This document shows, piece by piece, positions 40,117 through 43,365 of a stretch of 43,365 nucleotides of DNA. The DNA lies in the NCBI GenBank assembly GCA_013115145.1, contig JAAPAO010000282.1:1-43365 (forward strand), in the 5' to 3' direction. Made by a program: the position numbers and the translations under genes. The notes beneath the pieces are model-generated. The model was not told the origin of the DNA. It searched no databases and saw only the letters and a program-made list of their open reading frames with translations. This DNA is from Perkinsus chesapeaki. Taxonomy: Eukaryota > Perkinsozoa > Perkinsida > Perkinsidae. The first letter of the stretch is position 1, and each line of letters starts with the position of its first letter.

Positions 40117-41796
40117 TTATGTTTTTTCTTCTTCACATTCAACTGCTCGATGCTCAGCTAGACCGGCAAGCTCCACAACTTGCCCGCAACTGTAGCATTG
40201 CGTCAAGCTGGGACAATCTCGCCAATAATGAACATCCAATGCATCGCTGTTTATGATGAATGATGGATCAGAGTAGCCACAGAATTGACAACATGAAGTT
40301 ACAGCTCCTTCTCCACCGCCTTCAGCATTGCCATCATCTTCGACATTAATGTGATCTCGTACCGAAGGACGGGACGGTTGATAATCTTTACCATTGCTCT
40401 ACATAGAAGGGACAGGTTACATCCGAACGAAAGGATTCGATTTCAAGCTATATGATAGAAAAGTGCAATTTAAGCAAGGTTGCGAAACCCACAAGTTACA
40501 TTGCTTGTTGAGGAGTGCCTCGATGACCTGGGGTTGAATGCCAATCGAGATATGAGAAGGAAAACTCAATCAATCACATGCTGTTCCGAGATCGTATATT
40601 TCAGCGGATCATCTCATCCAGAGGTAATGCAAGCTGCTGCTGCTGCTGCTCACCTCCCCTGATTGCGGTCTTCTACCGAGTGACGTTCTACTATTCTTGC
40701 CACCACCAACTCGTCCATGAACCACTCGATCGATCTCCGCTTCGATTGCCTAAGTGTGACATGTCTCCAAAAGACCATCGCCGCCGCTCACTTCCCGCTG
40801 CGATTGTCGTTCTATTCCTTTTATGAAAGGTCTTATTGCCTCTGGACCAACCAAACTACATACCTGCAACAGCCTACTCCAATTTAACACTCTTAAAACA
40901 CTACCTTTGCCGCCAGAGATATCGCAGCTGCGCGGACCTCAGATGCCGGACACTGTTTTATCAGATCAAAGGCCATAGTCAACAATGGTATCGCGGTGAA
41001 GCCTCCTCCATGCTGAATGATCGCATCAGACTAGTAGCGGGGTGGAGGAGGTACCGAGTTGCCTTCCGAGGAGGAGGATCCCTCAGATGCCATCAGACCA
41101 CATGTGTCTAGTACAAGTTGGAGGACTTCACATCGAGCTGATAGCGCTCGATTAGGCAGCAATGACGACGCCGCAGTGGATGTGCCTCGACTCCCAAGAG
41201 CTCGTCGAGATGATATTTTCATGACCTTGATAGTAGTGATAATAATGATAAAGGTGACGTTCAAACAGAGCCTACGTGATGGGTGGCGAAGGAAGGCCCA
41301 ACATTCACAGCAATTGCGACTATTGCATTCTTGCTCGCTTCTTGACAACGTTTATTGGGATCAGATAGGCGATCGGCAAGAGATGGCATGAGAGGCTCGA
41401 GAAGGGTGTGGAGCTCACGAGCACCGCGAGGCATGGAGGAACACATCTGGAATAAAATGACATATGCCGGGATCGAACCTGCGACCGATAAGAGGACCTC
41501 ATTGAACACACTGCTTGCTGCTGCCTGCAGAAGCCTCATGCATGGTAAGAACACCTAATAATCAAACGGGGTGACCAAACCAAGATTGTCAAGATGCTTC
41601 CTTTCCAACAGTTATATAGTTTCAAGATTCCTTCTGCTCCCTGACTTACGTTTGCTATCTTGTCCGTAACACATTTCCTGACTGCATAAATGGCAGCATG
41701 TGAGCCCGATGCTGCATCCCCTCCTTTATCCGCCCACACACCATGGTCCAAGTCATGCTCGGCTTGGATGAAGCCGGCCTCACGGACCCTCCAATC
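40117..41796 (-). CDS. CEP104-like protein: TOG domain and zinc finger (5' part missing)
   Basis: CEP104 is a ciliary-tip microtubule protein with a TOG domain and C2HC zinc fingers. Minus-strand exons: 41650-41796 (DWRVREAGFIQAEHDL, RKCVTDKIAN), 41498-41554 (VFLPCMRLLQAAASSVFNE), 41276-41446 (LLEPLMPSLADRLSDPNKR, NVGPSFATHH), about 41070-41225, one near 40.9 kb (HGGGFTAIPLLTMAFDLIKQ, EVRAAAISLAAK) and 40117-40398. The last exon holds the diagnostic finger: CCQFCGYSD, LDVHYWRDCPSLTQCYSCGQ and LAEHRAVECE. The protein stops right after this first finger, where animal CEP104 has more. The N-terminal jelly-roll and coiled coil are not found in the window. The first three exons join at phase 0. 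Confidence 0.85.
41447..41497 (-). repeat. tRNA-tail element (family B, forward) = CEP104 intron
   Basis: The 51-nt minus-strand intron runs GTCCTCTTATCGGTCGCA, GGTTCGATCCC, GGC, ATATGTC, A, TTTTATTCCAG. Its T-arm is the best paired of the set (4 of 5 stem pairs). Confidence 0.8.
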
Positions 41797-42488
41797 CTAA
41801 AGAGGGACAGCAGGGCTCGTATGCACAATTAATTCTTTTTTCGTGATGCTGATAATATCCAGTCGATTCATTCCAAAATGACTCCCCTCATCGATCGGGA
41901 TTTCCTTCATGTACAAGACTATGATGACCGAATGCATACATAATACATGTATATTCCCATAAATCTTCGTGCTTTATAAATCCCCATGTTTCTCAAAAGA
42001 GGAGGCGCAGAAGGTGTCTTTGTAAACGTACAGTTCTAGTTAGAGAACAAGCAAGTGTACGTCGAGGCCGGAGGAGTTCATCGTGTGTTTGGCGCGCGGT
42101 CGGTTCGTGTCATAGGGAGCGTGCTTCAGGTTTCTACAGTTCTAAGAGAAAGACCAGACGCCGCTCGTTTGACTTCGTCGCTGGGTTCCGAAATCGCGTC
42201 GGTTAGGGTTTGTATAAAAATAAGTAGCCGAAAAAAAGGTGAAATGCGTTCCAACTTCCGGTAACTTCTACCGTCTTTCCATGCCCACAAGTCATCCCCT
42301 TGCGCACGCGTACACATCCTTCTCGTCATACCGTTCCCTTCCCTACCTTGCTAACAATACATCGTATAATATACTCCCCCAACAATGCCATCGGCGCGCC
42401 CTGCGCCTCATGGGCCACCGCTGGAGGGAGAATCTCTGACAGAGCGTCCAGTCATTTTACAAAACTGATGACAACAGCCGAGACTAAC
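41797..42488. other. Unresolved region upstream of the CEP104 TOG exons
   Basis: The upstream part of CEP104 or its promoter should be here. I find no jelly-roll or coiled-coil match on the minus strand. Short ORFs on both strands overlap each other and none is convincing. Confidence 0.3.
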
Positions 42489-43186
42489 CTGCCGTCGGCA
42501 ATGCCTCTGAGTTGGGCACATTAGGTAGGTCTGGATGAGGGCCTCTGTCCCCCTCGAGAGGAGGTGTCTTCGGAGTTGGCTCCCCTGGAGTGACAGAGCC
42601 TCCTGCAACCTTGGCAGCATAATACGGATCTTGACCGAGGTACTCCGACTATGGAAAACAATTTCACATTAGGTTCAGAAGAAACGTACGGGGATCGAAT
42701 TAGGTCCAGCTTCGAGAATAGACCTCTGGTGATGATGATGATGATGATGATCATATTTGCTGCTCGGAGCTGCTGCTGCTGCCACGTTACTCCCTAACCC
42801 TCACAAGAGTGTCGCCTCCTCCAACTGACATTACCTGCCACTGCCGGAACTTCATCGAATGCGTTGATACCGCCTCGACTGCTGGGGTAGTTGTTCACAG
42901 TGTCACCGCTTGACGAACGTTGCGTGAAAACATCTCCGGGAGGGATAGAACCTTGGACCATCTTATGTGAAGCCGAGCCGCCTACCACTAGACCAATACT
43001 TCTAGCTGACATTCCAGTCACCGGAGATTGATAGTATTGGTAGCGCTGCTCGTAGGCTGTCTGGGACTGCCGTGATGGTTGTTGCGGTTTGGCTGCTATT
43101 CCAGCTCCATTGGTCCTGAGATTCGGACGGTGACTAGGGAAGAGAGATGGGGAATTTTTGGACACTTTGCTCGCCGAGAGTTTCAT
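42489..43186 (-). CDS. Low-complexity Ser/Pro/Gln-rich protein, partial model
   Basis: Two minus-strand exon-like stretches. The first, 42835-43186, starts MKLSASKVSKNSPSLFPSH, is Ser/Gln/Arg-rich and ends GGINAFDEVPAVAG before a GT donor. The second, 42489-42648, reads YLGQDPYYAAKVAGGSVTPG, then EPTPKTPPLEGDRGPHP. Their phases do not join directly, so an exon or splice choice between them is missing; a CAG/GAT triplet-rich stretch lies there. It could be the disordered 5' part of CEP104 or a separate gene. No domain is recognised. Confidence 0.35.
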
Positions 43187-43230
43187 TCCCGTGCGCACAG
43201 ATACAAAGGCTGATTGGGCATTAACTTGAA

Positions 43231-43365
43231 CGTATCACTAGCAACATATTTCCTATCAAACTCCTTTGTATTATATCTCCTCCTCCGTATCCCTAGTAAC
43301 ATATTTCCTATCAAACTCCTTTCTATTATATCTCCTCCTCCGTATCACTAGTAACATATTTCCTA
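43231..43365. repeat. 55-bp tandem repeat running off the window end
   Basis: A 55-bp unit starting CGTATCACTAGCAACATATT begins at 43231, 43286 and 43341, with the third copy cut by the window end. The copies differ at only a few positions. Confidence 0.85.

Noticed and set aside
42690-42712. A tenth tRNA-tail element on the minus strand
   Set aside because: It reads TAATTCGATCC rather than GGTTCGATCC and lacks the A plus T-run at the expected distance.

Overview
This window is nuclear DNA of a protist. Nearly every gene is cut by many GT-AG introns, most of them 35-55 nt long, and the genes include eIF3a, ADAT1, a class I histone deacetylase, gamma-tubulin, DNAAF5 and CEP104. The last three point to a flagellated cell. 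Tiny dense introns, AT-rich spacers, pepsin-like secreted proteases and cilium genes fit a Perkinsus-like alveolate. That assignment is my inference, not something the sequence proves.

Layout. On the minus strand from 0.9 to 6.2 kb lie a histone deacetylase (872-2705), a small one-helix membrane protein (3858-4497) and an Rgp1-like arrestin-fold protein (4746-6182). From a divergent promoter at about 6.2-6.6 kb, genes run on the plus strand to 39.4 kb: eIF3a (6576-10697), intronless ADAT1 (11386-12510), two unrecognised multi-exon genes (12724-13684 and 14032-15428), a secreted orphan (16537-17088), a multi-exon aspartic protease (18499-20832), a homeodomain-like gene (22640-23974), a charged nuclear-type protein (24667-25026), gamma-tubulin in 16 exons (25240-29755), DNAAF5 (29942-37457) and an intronless aspartic protease whose frame is shifted twice (38283-39395). 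CEP104 (40117-41796) and a low-complexity protein (42489-43186) are again on the minus strand. Exon chains were built by hand from conserved protein blocks and checked for phase. Six chains sum to whole codons: gamma-tubulin, histone deacetylase, the homeodomain-like gene, both unrecognised genes and the small membrane gene.

The most interesting signal is in the introns. Two dispersed families of short elements coincide with introns of conserved genes. Family B (nine copies) looks like the 3' end of a tRNA gene: an internal-promoter box B (GGTTCGANTCC or close), then 3 nt, 7 nt, an A and usually a T-run, which is the spacing of T-arm, acceptor strand, discriminator base and Pol III terminator. 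It occurs in both orientations relative to the host gene, and several copies make up a whole 47-51 nt intron. Family A (about ten copies) carries an imperfect palindrome, GTATCTTACC...CCTAAGATAC, and also makes whole introns in either orientation. Together they look like introner elements, mobile units that create introns, with one family apparently derived from tRNA 3' tails.

Gamma-tubulin, DNAAF5 and CEP104 lie within 17 kb, a small cluster of microtubule and cilium genes.
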